Translations under genes and position numbers: made by a program
In this document: piece by piece, positions 8,696-18,100 of the stretch
How the letters are laid out: each line of letters begins with the position of its first letter
Position numbering within the stretch: the stretch's first letter is position 1
The notes under the pieces: model-generated
What the model was told of the DNA's origin: nothing
The model's input: only the letters and a program-made list of their open reading frames with translations
Databases searched by the model: none
From: an uncultured bacterium
Lineage (GTDB): Bacteria; Bacteroidota; Bacteroidia; Bacteroidales; Muribaculaceae
Direction: 5' to 3'
Length of the DNA stretch: 64,000 bases
Assembly (NCBI GenBank): GCA_905214715.1
Contig: CAJMMT010000001.1
Location: forward strand, 62,001 to 126,000

Positions 8696-10969
8696 TTATC
8701 TGTTTGAGGCCATGTTATTCTCTTTTACTACGCGGAACGAGGCTGCATTACCGCTCTCTGAATCGGGTGCGATCCATACCGAGAACTGGCCCGGCTCTAC
8801 AACACGTTCGCCGTTGGCGTTGATCATGGCGAGCTGGTCAGGCGCGATGGTGAACGAGAGTGTTGTCGATTCGCCCGGTGCCAGCGAGACCTTACGGTAG
8901 TCGCGCAACTCCTTCACGGGGCGTATCAGCGAGCCCACGTGGTCACGGATATAGAGCTGGGCCACATCCATACCTGCCATATTGCCGGTATTGGTAAGTG
9001 TGCAGCTTACCGTAAGCGAACCGTCAGGCGTTATTTCCGTGGCCGATATTATAGGATCGCTGTATTCGAATGTGGTGTAGCTAAGTCCGTAGCCGAAGGG
9101 GAAAGCGGGGCCGTCGCCGCAGTCAAGATAGAAGCTGGTGCATCCAGTAGATGTCTGGCCGGCTTCAAGAGGAAGTTCGTCGATCAGCATCATTCCTTCG
9201 GCGGGACGACCGGTGTTCTTGCGGTTATAGTATATCGGAGTCTGGGCAGAAGCCTTGGGGAATGAGAGGGGGAGGTGCCCCGAGAAGTTGCTCTTACCGC
9301 TCAAAAGGTTGGCCAATGCGGGTCCGGCCATGGTTCCGGCGTGGAAGCAGAATATGGTCGCGTCGGCTTTAGCCACCTCATCCTGTATTACCATCGAGCG
9401 TCCTGCCTGGATTATCAATACCACGGGCTTACCGGTCTTGGAAAGTTCGGCTACAAGTTCTTTTTGCGCTCCGGGCAGTGTGAGGTCTGTGCGACAGTGG
9501 GCTTCGCCCGATAGCACGGCTTCCTCGCCACCGAAGAAGAGCACCAGGTCGGCGTTGCGCGCCGCCTTCACGGCGGCGGCAAAGCCTTTTTCGTTCTTGT
9601 CTCGGGTCGATGAAAGAGCCTGGACATAAGTTACATTCTTGTCTCCATACATTTTTTTGAGTTCGCTAAGAGGAGTAACGCAATGCTCTTTCTCGAGATC
9701 GAACGACCAGGTGCCCGCCTGATCATAGGGGGCATCGGCCATCGGGCCGATAACTGCAATCTTCTTTACCGTGGAGTTGTTTATCGGCAATATGCCGTTG
9801 TTCTTCAGCAGCACGGCGCTTTCTTCGGCCGTCTTCAGCGCGGCGGCAAGATTGGCCGGGGTGTAGAAGCGCTTGGCTGTCTTCATGTCTACGTATGGAT
9901 TGTCAAACAGTCCCAGACGGTATTTCAGTCTCAATACGTTCGCTACGAGGTCGTCTATAACCTTGCCCGAGACTTCTCTCTTTTCGTAAAGGTCTTTCAG
10001 GTGAGAGATATAGGCGTAGCTTTCCATGTCCATATCCACCCCGGCGTTGGCTGCCTGCATGGCTGCCTCGCGAAGGTCGGTGCTGTAACCGTGGGGTATC
10101 ATCTGGTTGATGGATCCCCAGTCGCTGACCATCAGTCCGTTGTAGCCCCATTCATCACGAAGTATGTCGCGCAGCAGGTGTTTGTTGCCTGACGACGGTA
10201 CGCCATTTATGTCGTTGAACGAACACATGAAGGTAGCCGACCCCGCCTTTGCCGCTGCCTCGAAGGGGGGCAGATAGGTCTCGCGAAGCTGTATCTCGGG
10301 TATCCATGTGGTGTTATAGTCGCGTCCGCTCTCCGAAGCTCCATAGCCGGCGAAGTGTTTCGCACATGCGGCCATGGTGTTGGGTTTGGTCAGGTCATCA
10401 CCCTGATAACCCTTTACCATAGCTACGCCCAGTCGGGTAGTGAGCAGAGGGTCTTCGCCGAATCCTTCGGCTATGCGTCCCCACCGTGGATCGCGGGCTA
10501 CATCGAGCATCGGCGAGAATGTCCAGCGGATTCCGACCGACGACGCTTCGTCGGCAGCTATACGCGCCCCTTCCTCCACTAATTCATCATTCCATGTTGC
10601 GGCCTGTCCCAAAGGTATCGGGAAAATGGTCTTGAAGCCGTGAATAACGTCGCGTGCGAATATCAACGGTATGCCGAGACGAGTATTCTCGACGGCCTCT
10701 TTTTGCAGCTTGTTTACGGTTGCCGGGTCTACTTCGTTAAGTATGGAACCTACTGATCCTCCTCGTATCTGGCCAACCATAGTGTCGTTGTATCCGTAGC
10801 CTGAGAGTTGGTTCAGCTGACCTATTTTCTCTTCTATGGTCATGCGCGAAAGAAGGTCGTTGACGGAATCTTCTATCTCGGCCTCGGTGCGTGCGGCGGC
10901 ACTCAGGGCGCAGGCCAATGCTAACAGCGCGCCTGCATATTTTTTGCTTATTATGGACGGTCGTACCAT
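8696..10969 (-). CDS. GH3 beta-glucosidase (BglX-like), periplasmic
   Basis: The product is 757 aa from the ATG at 10969, which begins a plausible signal peptide (MVRPSIISKKYAGALLALAC). A 20-codon upstream extension lacks signal character and is rejected. The domain order is the usual one: GH3 N-terminal barrel (KH motif AACAKHFAGYG; nucleophile Asp283 in GLMVSDWGS), GH3 C-terminal alpha/beta sandwich (LFFGGEEAVLSGEAH region), and a fibronectin III-like tail (about 650-745). The length is typical for periplasmic Bacteroidetes beta-glucosidases. Unlike the other enzymes here it has no T9SS-like C-terminal domain, which fits a periplasmic enzyme that converts imported gluco-oligosaccharides to glucose. 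It lies between GH16 (96 bp upstream) and GH128 (3 bp downstream). Confidence 0.92.
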   Translation of the reverse strand: MVRPSIISKKYAGALLALACALSAAARTEAEIEDSVNDLLSRMTIEEKIGQLNQLSGYGYNDTMVGQIRGGSVGSILNEVDPATVNKLQKEAVENTRLGIPLIFARDVIHGFKTIFPIPLGQAATWNDELVEEGARIAADEASSVGIRWTFSPMLDVARDPRWGRIAEGFGEDPLLTTRLGVAMVKGYQGDDLTKPNTMAACAKHFAGYGASESGRDYNTTWIPEIQLRETYLPPFEAAAKAGSATFMCSFNDINGVPSSGNKHLLRDILRDEWGYNGLMVSDWGSINQMIPHGYSTDLREAAMQAANAGVDMDMESYAYISHLKDLYEKREVSGKVIDDLVANVLRLKYRLGLFDNPYVDMKTAKRFYTPANLAAALKTAEESAVLLKNNGILPINNSTVKKIAVIGPMADAPYDQAGTWSFDLEKEHCVTPLSELKKMYGDKNVTYVQALSSTRDKNEKGFAAAVKAARNADLVLFFGGEEAVLSGEAHCRTDLTLPGAQKELVAELSKTGKPVVLIIQAGRSMVIQDEVAKADATIFCFHAGTMAGPALANLLSGKSNFSGHLPLSFPKASAQTPIYYNRKNTGRPAEGMMLIDELPLEAGQTSTGCTSFYLDCGDGPAFPFGYGLSYTTFEYSDPIISATEITPDGSLTVSCTLTNTGNMAGMDVAQLYIRDHVGSLIRPVKELRDYRKVSLAPGESTTLSFTIAPDQLAMINANGERVVEPGQFSVWIAPDSESGNAASFRVVKENNMASNR

Positions 10970-11065
10970 TGTTGTTATCGTTTTCAGATTTCGTATTTTG
11001 GAAAAGAGTATGACTAAGGCTGTCCCCATGGAATGGGAACCTGAGCAGTTACCTTAAGCTGATTG

Positions 11066-12217
11066 TTATCTTATTGCTATCTTACGACTTGCGGTTTTGG
11101 TGGTAGCAATATATATGCCGGGCATTAGGCCTGAGAGTTCTATTCTCCCATCACTTGCTTCTCTGGCGAGCTGCCCGGCCGGTGTGAAAAGAGAGAGAGG
11201 TTCACCCTGGGTATATACGTAGTCGCCATCAAATTCTATATTGTTTTCTTTTTCAGCATACTGGAGCTTTACGCCCGAAATATCATCGCCCGGTTCTGCG
11301 AAGCTTTGGTTTTCGCCTATGCCGTTTTTCTGGTATATCTTCACATAGTTGATATACATTGAAGCTTCGCTTCCCTGTTCAGGACCTAAGGCTGTTATCT
11401 GTAGATGGTCATGTATTCCCGGGAAGTTGCCTCCTACAGCTAAGTTGAAGAGTATGAAATTGTCTTTATGGAAATAGTTGCCGGCGCTCCATTCATTTTC
11501 CGGATCATCCTGAGGGTACACAAGCTCGTAGTAGGGATTCTGTTTGGGCTGTTTGTCAAGATCTACATACATCCTTATCTTTTGGTCGTCCCAAATAGCG
11601 GTAAATAGATGGAATTCTCCATCCTGCAGACTGTAAGCCTTGGAAGTTGACTTGGCGTATGATGCATTCGGCCATCCCTGACCCCAATGGCACGCACCGT
11701 TGAAAAAGCGTTCCTGGTTGCCGTTACGTATGCCGTCGGAATGTCCCATTTCCAGAATGTCTGTCTCGCCGCACTTGGGCCATCCTACCTGATCATAGTC
11801 ATTCCCCATCATCCAGAAAGCGGGCCATAGGCCGTCGGCGGTCTTGGGAAGTTTGATAGAGGCTTCGATCTTGCCGTGGGTGAAAGCTATTTTGTTTTTT
11901 GAGTTCACACGTCCGCTGGTAAAATGACGGTTGCCATATTCTTCGCGACGGGCTGTCAGTATAAGGCATCCGTTGCCCTGACCATCGTCTCCGACGTGTA
12001 CGTTGGCGGGATTGTCTATATAATACTGCAGTTCGTTGTTACCTCCTCCTGAGTTATTGACTTCGACGTTCCAGCGGGCACGATTCAGTTCGCCTGAGTC
12101 GAAAAGGTCCTGCCATACCAGAAAATAGCCATCGGTTTCACCTGAACCGGTCTGGGGTTCGGCTGCCATAAGCATTCCGGGAATCATGGCGGCATATAGA
12201 GCGTGGAGTTTTTTCAT
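11066..12217 (-). CDS. GH16 endo-beta-1,3(4)-glucanase (laminarinase) with T9SS-like domain
   Basis: The product is 383 aa from the ATG at 12217 (MKKLHALYAAMIPGMLMAAE, a signal peptide). A TTG four codons upstream is also open but unlikely. The catalytic domain spans about 25-285. The active-site strand GETDILEMG holds the nucleophile Glu151, Asp153 and acid/base Glu156; the ExDxxE spacing is that of bacterial laminarinase/lichenase-type GH16. WPAFWMMG and NFILFNLAVGGNFPG are further family signatures. A linker and a T9SS-like C-terminal domain follow (SLFTPAGQLAREA, ending GIYIATTKTASRKIAIR). It would cleave internal beta-1,3 bonds, or mixed-linkage glucan, outside the cell. A terminator-like hairpin lies just upstream, so it may have its own transcript. 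Confidence 0.92.
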   Translation of the reverse strand: MKKLHALYAAMIPGMLMAAEPQTGSGETDGYFLVWQDLFDSGELNRARWNVEVNNSGGGNNELQYYIDNPANVHVGDDGQGNGCLILTARREEYGNRHFTSGRVNSKNKIAFTHGKIEASIKLPKTADGLWPAFWMMGNDYDQVGWPKCGETDILEMGHSDGIRNGNQERFFNGACHWGQGWPNASYAKSTSKAYSLQDGEFHLFTAIWDDQKIRMYVDLDKQPKQNPYYELVYPQDDPENEWSAGNYFHKDNFILFNLAVGGNFPGIHDHLQITALGPEQGSEASMYINYVKIYQKNGIGENQSFAEPGDDISGVKLQYAEKENNIEFDGDYVYTQGEPLSLFTPAGQLAREASDGRIELSGLMPGIYIATTKTASRKIAIR

Positions 12218-12337
12218 AAAATATTTCAAGATTGTATATGTTGTTGAAGTTATTGTCCGAGTAGGGGGCCTGAGGCCAAGAGAAGAGGGGAGGAGAAGAT
12301 GAGTGAAGAGAAGAGGAGAAGTGATAGAATATAAATT

Positions 12338-12374
12338 GAGGGGTCCGGCAAAGACAGGCCCTGACGGACCCCTC
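12338..12374 (-). terminator. Hairpin between PUL binding-protein gene and GH16 gene
   Basis: GAGGGGTCCG at 12338-12347 pairs perfectly with CGGACCCCTC at 12365-12374 (10-bp stem, 17-nt loop). It lies 43 bp downstream of the 12418-13344 gene and upstream of GH16. It may partially terminate transcription so that susC, susD and the binding protein are made in excess of the enzymes. Confidence 0.55.
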
Positions 12375-12417
12375 GGTTGGTGAACGGGAAAAATTCGTGT
12401 TATGTAGAGAATGTAGA

Positions 12418-13344
12418 TTATCTAACTACGACTTTGCGTACGCTCTTGCCGACTTTGGCAACATATACGCCTGCTGCGAGATCATTGATACCGAGAACAG
12501 AGCCATTGCTCTTCTTAACCAGCTGGCCGGCCATGTTGTAAAGCTCGATGCCCTTGGCTCCGGCTACGTTGATGGTGTTGCGGGTTACTACGAACTGTGC
12601 GTTGTCAGCTTCCACGCCCTCTACGCCTGATCCTTCAGTTGTGTAGAAATACATTGCGTCGAATGCCATGGTCTGACCGGTTACGCCACCGCCGAGCCAT
12701 GCGAATATGTTACCCTGCCACGCTGCGGTATTGGCGAGGTTGAATGAGGGATAGATTTTCTTCAAGTTACCGAGAGAGATCTCGACGCCCTGCCAGTCAT
12801 CGCTTACTTTCTGTGCTATCGAAGGGAAGATTGCGCCGTTGTCGTTGAAGGGATCGCCAAGGGCCACTTTAGCGGGCTGCGAGCCGTAAGAGCCACCATC
12901 CAGTATGATTGCCCCGATTGAGGCGGGACCGTTGCCTGTAGGAGTCATATAGGCCAGATGGAACATTGTATTGTCATTGAAGTGGCTGATGTTGACGCCG
13001 GGGACATCGATGGCGAAGCCTGCTCCGGACCAGCCTACAGTGCCTACCTCTACGGAGGTATAGGTGCCTTCTTCCATATCTACACGGGGATAGCTGTCAT
13101 CGGCAGGGATGAATGTGCCGTCCCAGTACCACAGGTTGCGGCCTTCGTCGGGCGACGGACCGATGTAGTTTACTTTCGCACCGGCTTTCTCCAGATCGGC
13201 GATAGCTGCCTCTGAAAGGATGATGTAGTCTACGGTCTTCGGGCTCTTGGCTGTTACCACAGAGGTGGAAGGATTCACGTTATACTGTGCCTGGGCCGAT
13301 ACGGCGATTATGGCACCCATTGCGAGAATAGTAGCTTTTTTCAT
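12418..13344 (-). CDS. Secreted protein directly after SusD, probable surface glycan-binding protein
   Basis: The product is 308 aa with a clear signal peptide (MKKATILAMGAIIAVSAQAQ). The body (about 25-240) is beta-rich with many Trp/Tyr residues (GRNLWYWDGTFIPADD, TVGWSGAGFAIDVPG, DDWQGVEISLG), typical of a carbohydrate-binding sandwich. Residues about 245-308 are a T9SS-like C-terminal domain (IELYNMAGQLVKKSNG, ending AAGVYVAKVGKSVRKVVVR). It occupies the slot after susD where PULs usually encode a surface glycan-binding lipoprotein, but this one has no lipobox. Function is inferred from position and composition; no named family was recognised with confidence. Confidence 0.72.
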   Translation of the reverse strand: MKKATILAMGAIIAVSAQAQYNVNPSTSVVTAKSPKTVDYIILSEAAIADLEKAGAKVNYIGPSPDEGRNLWYWDGTFIPADDSYPRVDMEEGTYTSVEVGTVGWSGAGFAIDVPGVNISHFNDNTMFHLAYMTPTGNGPASIGAIILDGGSYGSQPAKVALGDPFNDNGAIFPSIAQKVSDDWQGVEISLGNLKKIYPSFNLANTAAWQGNIFAWLGGGVTGQTMAFDAMYFYTTEGSGVEGVEADNAQFVVTRNTINVAGAKGIELYNMAGQLVKKSNGSVLGINDLAAGVYVAKVGKSVRKVVVR

Positions 13345-13413
13345 GATAAAATGGTTAAAATAATTAGTTAGTTAATATTATTAGTTTGTTTTATTTGGGA
13401 TTGTTGTGGCAGG

Positions 13414-13467
13414 GTCTTAAGGTCTCTAAAGTCTTTAAGGATTCTAAGGTCTTTAAGGACCTTAAGA
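13414..13467. repeat. 9-bp period intergenic array (TCTTTAAGG type)
   Basis: Six consecutive 9-bp units (GTCTTAAGG, TCTCTAAAG, TCTTTAAGG, ATTCTAAGG, TCTTTAAGG, ACCTTAAGA) lie between susD and the downstream binding-protein gene. The units vary in sequence but keep the period exactly. Confidence 0.75.
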
Positions 13468-13505
13468 TCCTGTGAATTATTAATCTTGGTTTTACGCTTG
13501 TCGAT

Positions 13506-15113
13506 TTAATATCCCGGATTCTGGGCCATAGGATTGAGGTTTATTTCCTCGGCCGGAATAGGGAAAAGTTCATGTTTGCCCGGTATGAACGTAGCCATCT
13601 CGTCGCGCAGCTCCGAGTTTTCGGTGCTTCCGTACGAGCCGTTGCTTCGGTCCATCACCTTCGCTGCGATTCCCCATCTTACGAGGTCGAACCAACGCTG
13701 ACCTTCCATAGCCAACTCTACGCGGCGTTCGTGGCGGATAGCATCGCGAAGAGATTCCTGATTGTCGCTATATCCGCGATATCCGGGGAACTGAGGCAAT
13801 GCGCCGGCCTCGGTGGCGTTGGCGCGGGCGCGGCTGCGTACTTCCTCAAGGGCCCATTTGGCTGCGTTAAGGTCTCTGCCGCTTTCAAGAGCTGCTTCCG
13901 CATATACGAGCAGGGCGTCTGCCGTACGGAGCAATATGTAGTTCAGCGGGCCGCGGCTCTGGTGGGCCAGTGCGGGGAAGGTTCCTCCCTCGCTCATTGA
14001 GGTCTTGTTGTTGAAGTAGTAGTTGCCAAGGTAGTTCACTTCGACCTCGTCTCGGTATTCTTCGGCGGGAACACCTATCGAGACTTCGCGGCGGGCATCT
14101 CCGCTTTCGAACTCGTCATACAGATTCTGGGTCGGGTGGTTGAAGCCCCAGCCCGAGTTCGAGCCGAGCATCGAGCCGCGTGGACGGGTAAGAATCTGGT
14201 TGAAGGTGCCGCGGGTGAATCCGAAGCCGCCGAAGTCAGATGTAGGATCTTCCATGTACTGTATCTCGAAGATGCTTTCGGGACCGTTCTCGCCGGCCAG
14301 GGTGAAGTTGTCGGCATATACCGGGCAGAGTGAGTAATGCCCGGGGGTGTAGTGCTCGTCTATGAATTTCTTGGCCCAGGTATAAGCCTCGTTGTAGTTA
14401 TGATTGTAGAGATATACCTTGGCAAGAAGTGCGCATGCGGCTCCCTTTGTGGCTCTGCCGAGATCTTCGTCTGCGTAATCACGTTTGTTCCACAGTAGCT
14501 TCTCTGCCTCCTGCAGGTCGCTGATTATATTGGCATAAATCTCCTCTTTGGTCGCGCGGTCCTGTTGCCAGCGGTCGGAAGAATCGATTACCTCGTTTAC
14601 TAAAGGCACACCGCCGAATATCCTTACAAGCTGGAAGTAATACAGACCGCGCAGGAAATGGGCCTCCCCGAGCAGACAGTTCTTGCGGCTTTCTGTAAGA
14701 CTCTCATCGGGAGTGTAACCGGCTATCTGCTTGAGCGCGAGATTGCAGCGGATTATACCCTGATATTTTGCCCGGTAATAATCAAGCAGTATGGCGTTGT
14801 TGGCGTTTACCTTGAAGTTGTCTATGTCATAGGCATCTTTACCGTCCGACAGGTCCTGACCTCCTTTAACAGCATCGTCAGACGCTATGTCGCCTATATA
14901 CCATTCGCTGAAATAGGTGGTGCCGTAATCCCATGCCAGTGGAGTATAGCATCCGTTTATGACCTGTACGCAGGTCTCGCCTACGGTGAAGAAGTCTTCG
15001 ACCGTGATAACGCCGGGACTCTCTTCCCCGAGCCAGTCGTTACATCCGGTGGCCATTACGCCTGCCGCAGCGAGCATTGTGAAACTTATATATTTTCTTA
15101 TCTGGTATTTCAT
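13506..15113 (-). CDS. susD: SusD-family outer-membrane glycan-binding lipoprotein
   Basis: The product is 535 aa. The N-terminus MKYQIRKYISFTMLAAAGVM continues into ATGC, a lipoprotein signal with Cys24 as the lipidation site. The SusD fold is seen from the N-terminal segment (IASDDAVKGGQD, YRAKYQGIIRCNLALKQI), the TPR-like helices (LGEAHFLRGLYYFQLVRIFGGVPLV) and the C-terminal RagB/SusD domain (RDAIRHERRVELAMEGQRWFDLVRW). SusD proteins cap the SusC channel and bind the oligosaccharide. The gene starts 26 bp after susC, so the two form the usual pair. The ligand is inferred to be beta-1,3-glucan from the GH81/GH128/GH16 neighbours. It is the only protein of this PUL with a lipobox. Confidence 0.95.
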   Translation of the reverse strand: MKYQIRKYISFTMLAAAGVMATGCNDWLGEESPGVITVEDFFTVGETCVQVINGCYTPLAWDYGTTYFSEWYIGDIASDDAVKGGQDLSDGKDAYDIDNFKVNANNAILLDYYRAKYQGIIRCNLALKQIAGYTPDESLTESRKNCLLGEAHFLRGLYYFQLVRIFGGVPLVNEVIDSSDRWQQDRATKEEIYANIISDLQEAEKLLWNKRDYADEDLGRATKGAACALLAKVYLYNHNYNEAYTWAKKFIDEHYTPGHYSLCPVYADNFTLAGENGPESIFEIQYMEDPTSDFGGFGFTRGTFNQILTRPRGSMLGSNSGWGFNHPTQNLYDEFESGDARREVSIGVPAEEYRDEVEVNYLGNYYFNNKTSMSEGGTFPALAHQSRGPLNYILLRTADALLVYAEAALESGRDLNAAKWALEEVRSRARANATEAGALPQFPGYRGYSDNQESLRDAIRHERRVELAMEGQRWFDLVRWGIAAKVMDRSNGSYGSTENSELRDEMATFIPGKHELFPIPAEEINLNPMAQNPGY

Positions 15114-15139
15114 CGGTTCTTAATTGATTATGGAGAGAA

Positions 15140-18100
15140 TTAATAGGTTATGTTCACACCGAAGATGAAGGTGCGGCTCTGGGGATAGTTGCCGTAGTCT
15201 ACGCCACCGCTTACCTCGGGGTCAAAACCGGAGTATTTGGTAAGTGTGAAGACGTTCGAACATTGCAGATAGAAGCGGCAGCTGCTAAGGCCTTTGCTTC
15301 CGAGTATCGACTTCGGAAGTGAGTAACCTACCTGCAGGTCTTTCAGTCGGAAGTAGTTGTTGCTCTCAAGGAAGCGGTCTGATACGTAGTAGTTTATCGA
15401 GTTCTTCGGGTTAGGTATCGAACCGTTAGGATTATCTACTGTCCATGCGTCGGCCATTACGGGCGAGAGTATCGATTCCGCTCCGTTGCTCTCAAGACGA
15501 TGTCTCATCTGGTTGTATACCTTGGAGCCGCCGATGCCCTGGAAGAAGAGCTGGATGTCGAAGTCCTTTATCCATGCACCGAGGTTGATGCCGTAGTTGA
15601 TCTTGGGTATCGATGAGCCGAGGTTCACACGGTCGTTGTCATCTATCACGCCATCGCCGTTGTTGTCGCGGTATTTCGCGTCGCCGGCGTGGAAGGGTGA
15701 GCTGGCTGCGGTGTAGCCGGGCAGATATTCAAGCACCTCTTCGTCAGAGCGGTATACGCCGTCATACTGATAACCCCAGAAGTAGTAGAGCGGGAATCCG
15801 TAGTCAACTACCTGTACGTTCTGATAATTGCTGTAGATGGGCGAGCCGCCGTTGAGGTCTACCAGTTTGTTGTCGATGAACGATATGTTGCCTCCTATCG
15901 AGTAGTTGAACCAATCGTTCACGCGGTTGCGGTGTTCCAGGTTGATTTCGATACCTTTGTTGCGTACCTTGCCTACGTTGGCCATGCCTGCGTAACGGTT
16001 GCCGACATGGGCCGGAGCGTTCACCGGCATCAGCATGTCGTTGGTGTTGCGTATGAAGCCGTCTATCGATCCGGAGAGCATGCCGTTCCAGAAGTTGAAG
16101 TCGATACCGGCGCTCCACTGCTCCGTGTTCTCCCAATGGCCGCCGTTGTTGATCCATGTCAGGACTGCGGCGCCGTTGGCCAGTTGCTGGTTGGAGCCGA
16201 ATACGTAGTCTACGAATGTCGGTCCGGTGTTGAAGAGCTTCAGGGTGAAGGCATCGTTGCCGATGTTGTCGTTACCAACCTTACCCCAGCCGGCGCGGAT
16301 CTTCAGGTCTGAGAGGAAGCTTATATCTTCCATGAATTTTTCCTGGCTGATGCGCCATGCGAGTGCCGTAGAAGGGAAGTAACCCCAGTGGTTCTCGCGG
16401 AACTTGCTCGATCCGTCGGCTCGGAAGTTCACGGTCAGAAGATAGCGGCTGTCGAAAGAGTAGTTGATGCGGCCAAGCCATGACTGGCGGCGGTTGCGGG
16501 CCACGCTGTCGCCCGGACGACCGAAGTTGTCGGTTACCTGCGACAGGAACCAGTTGCGGTCTACCGGATTCAGTATGTCGGATCCGGAGCTGCCTATCGA
16601 ATAGTAGTTGTATTCCTCTACGGTGAAGCCGGCCATCGCCGAGATGTCGTGCTTGCCGAACGACTGGTTGTAGGAGAGTATGTTGTCGACGTTCCAGTAG
16701 TAGTTGCGTGCCATCGATGATGCGAGGAAGTTGTGGTCCCTCTTGTCGTATGACGATACTACGTAAGCGTCGGCAAACGATTTGTCGGTCGTTATGCGGT
16801 AGTCGAAGTTGTAGCTTGTGTGAAGATTGAAATGTTTAACTGGACTCAGATCCAGGAATACGTTACCCACGAAGCGTTCGTTGCGAACTTTGGGATGGTT
16901 GTATTCTATCATGGAGTAAGGGTTGGTCACATTGGTGAAGTTGGTGCCCGGGGTTATATGTCCCGAGAGGTCCACACCCTTGCGGTTTTTCGCTCCTTCG
17001 GGATAGTGGGTGGGGTCCCAGGGTGCCATGGCGAATGCGGCCGAGATGATGTTGGCGCCTGCGCTCTCGGCGTTGTCGCCGCTCTCGTAAGCGTTTTTGG
17101 CTACAGAAGACATGAACGAGATGTTCTCACCGAGTTTCAGCCAGGGGAATGCCTGGAATGTTGTGTTCAGACGGCCGGTGAAACGACTGTAGTCAGAACC
17201 CTTGATGATGCCGTCCTGCTGATACCAGCTGCCCGACATGGAGTAGGTAACTTTCTCGCTGCCTCCCTCTACGGCGAGGTGATAGTTCTGAATCTTGCCG
17301 GTGCGGAAGATCTCATCCTGCCAGTCGGTGTCCTGCGAACCGTAGTCGAATCCTGTCGGGTTCTTCTCGGGGTCATAAACGGTGGCCGCGAAGTCGGAGC
17401 TGCGCAGACCTTTGAACATGTTCAGCCATTTGTTGAAGCCGTTCTGCTGGTAGTATTTCTTCGAATTGGCGTTGGCGTTGATGGCTACATATGTGTCGGC
17501 GAATTCCTTGGCGTTCATCACGTCGAGTTTCTTCCAGCGTTGCTGCAGACCGAAGTAGCCGTTGAACGATACACGGGTCGGGGTATTCTTAAGACCGCCG
17601 CGAGTGGTGACGATGATTACACCATTGGCGCCACGAGAACCGTAGATAGCTGTCGCGGATGCGTCTTTCAGCACTTCTATGTGCTCGATATCGTTGGTTG
17701 ACAAGAAGTTTATGTCATCGCAGATTACACCGTCGACGACATATATAGGAGATGCGCCGTTGATGGTGCCTACGCCGCGTATGCGTACTTCGGCGGCTTT
17801 GCCCGGTCGTCCCGATAAAGAGTTGACCGTTACACCGGCCACCTGTCCTTGAAGAGCATTAGAAAGTGATGCTGCCGGAGTCTTGGTCAGCTTGTCGGAA
17901 TTAACGCTCGATACCGATCCGGTCAGGTCACTTTTCTTAACCATTCCGTAACCGATTACCACTAATTCGTCGAGAGCGTCCGATTCAGGAGACATCTCTA
18001 TATTAAGGTGGTCGGAAGTGACTTTCTTCTCTACCTGTCCGTATCCTATATAAGAGAATACGAGGGTAGCGCCTTTCTCCACTTTTAGAGAGTAGTTGCC

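Noticed and set aside
10970..11029. 20-codon N-terminal extension of the GH3 gene
   Set aside because: The internal ATG at 10969 begins directly with a signal peptide, which the extension would bury.
16820..17701. 293-codon plus-strand frame over susC
   Set aside because: It is antisense to the well-conserved plug and barrel of SusC and has no protein-like motif.
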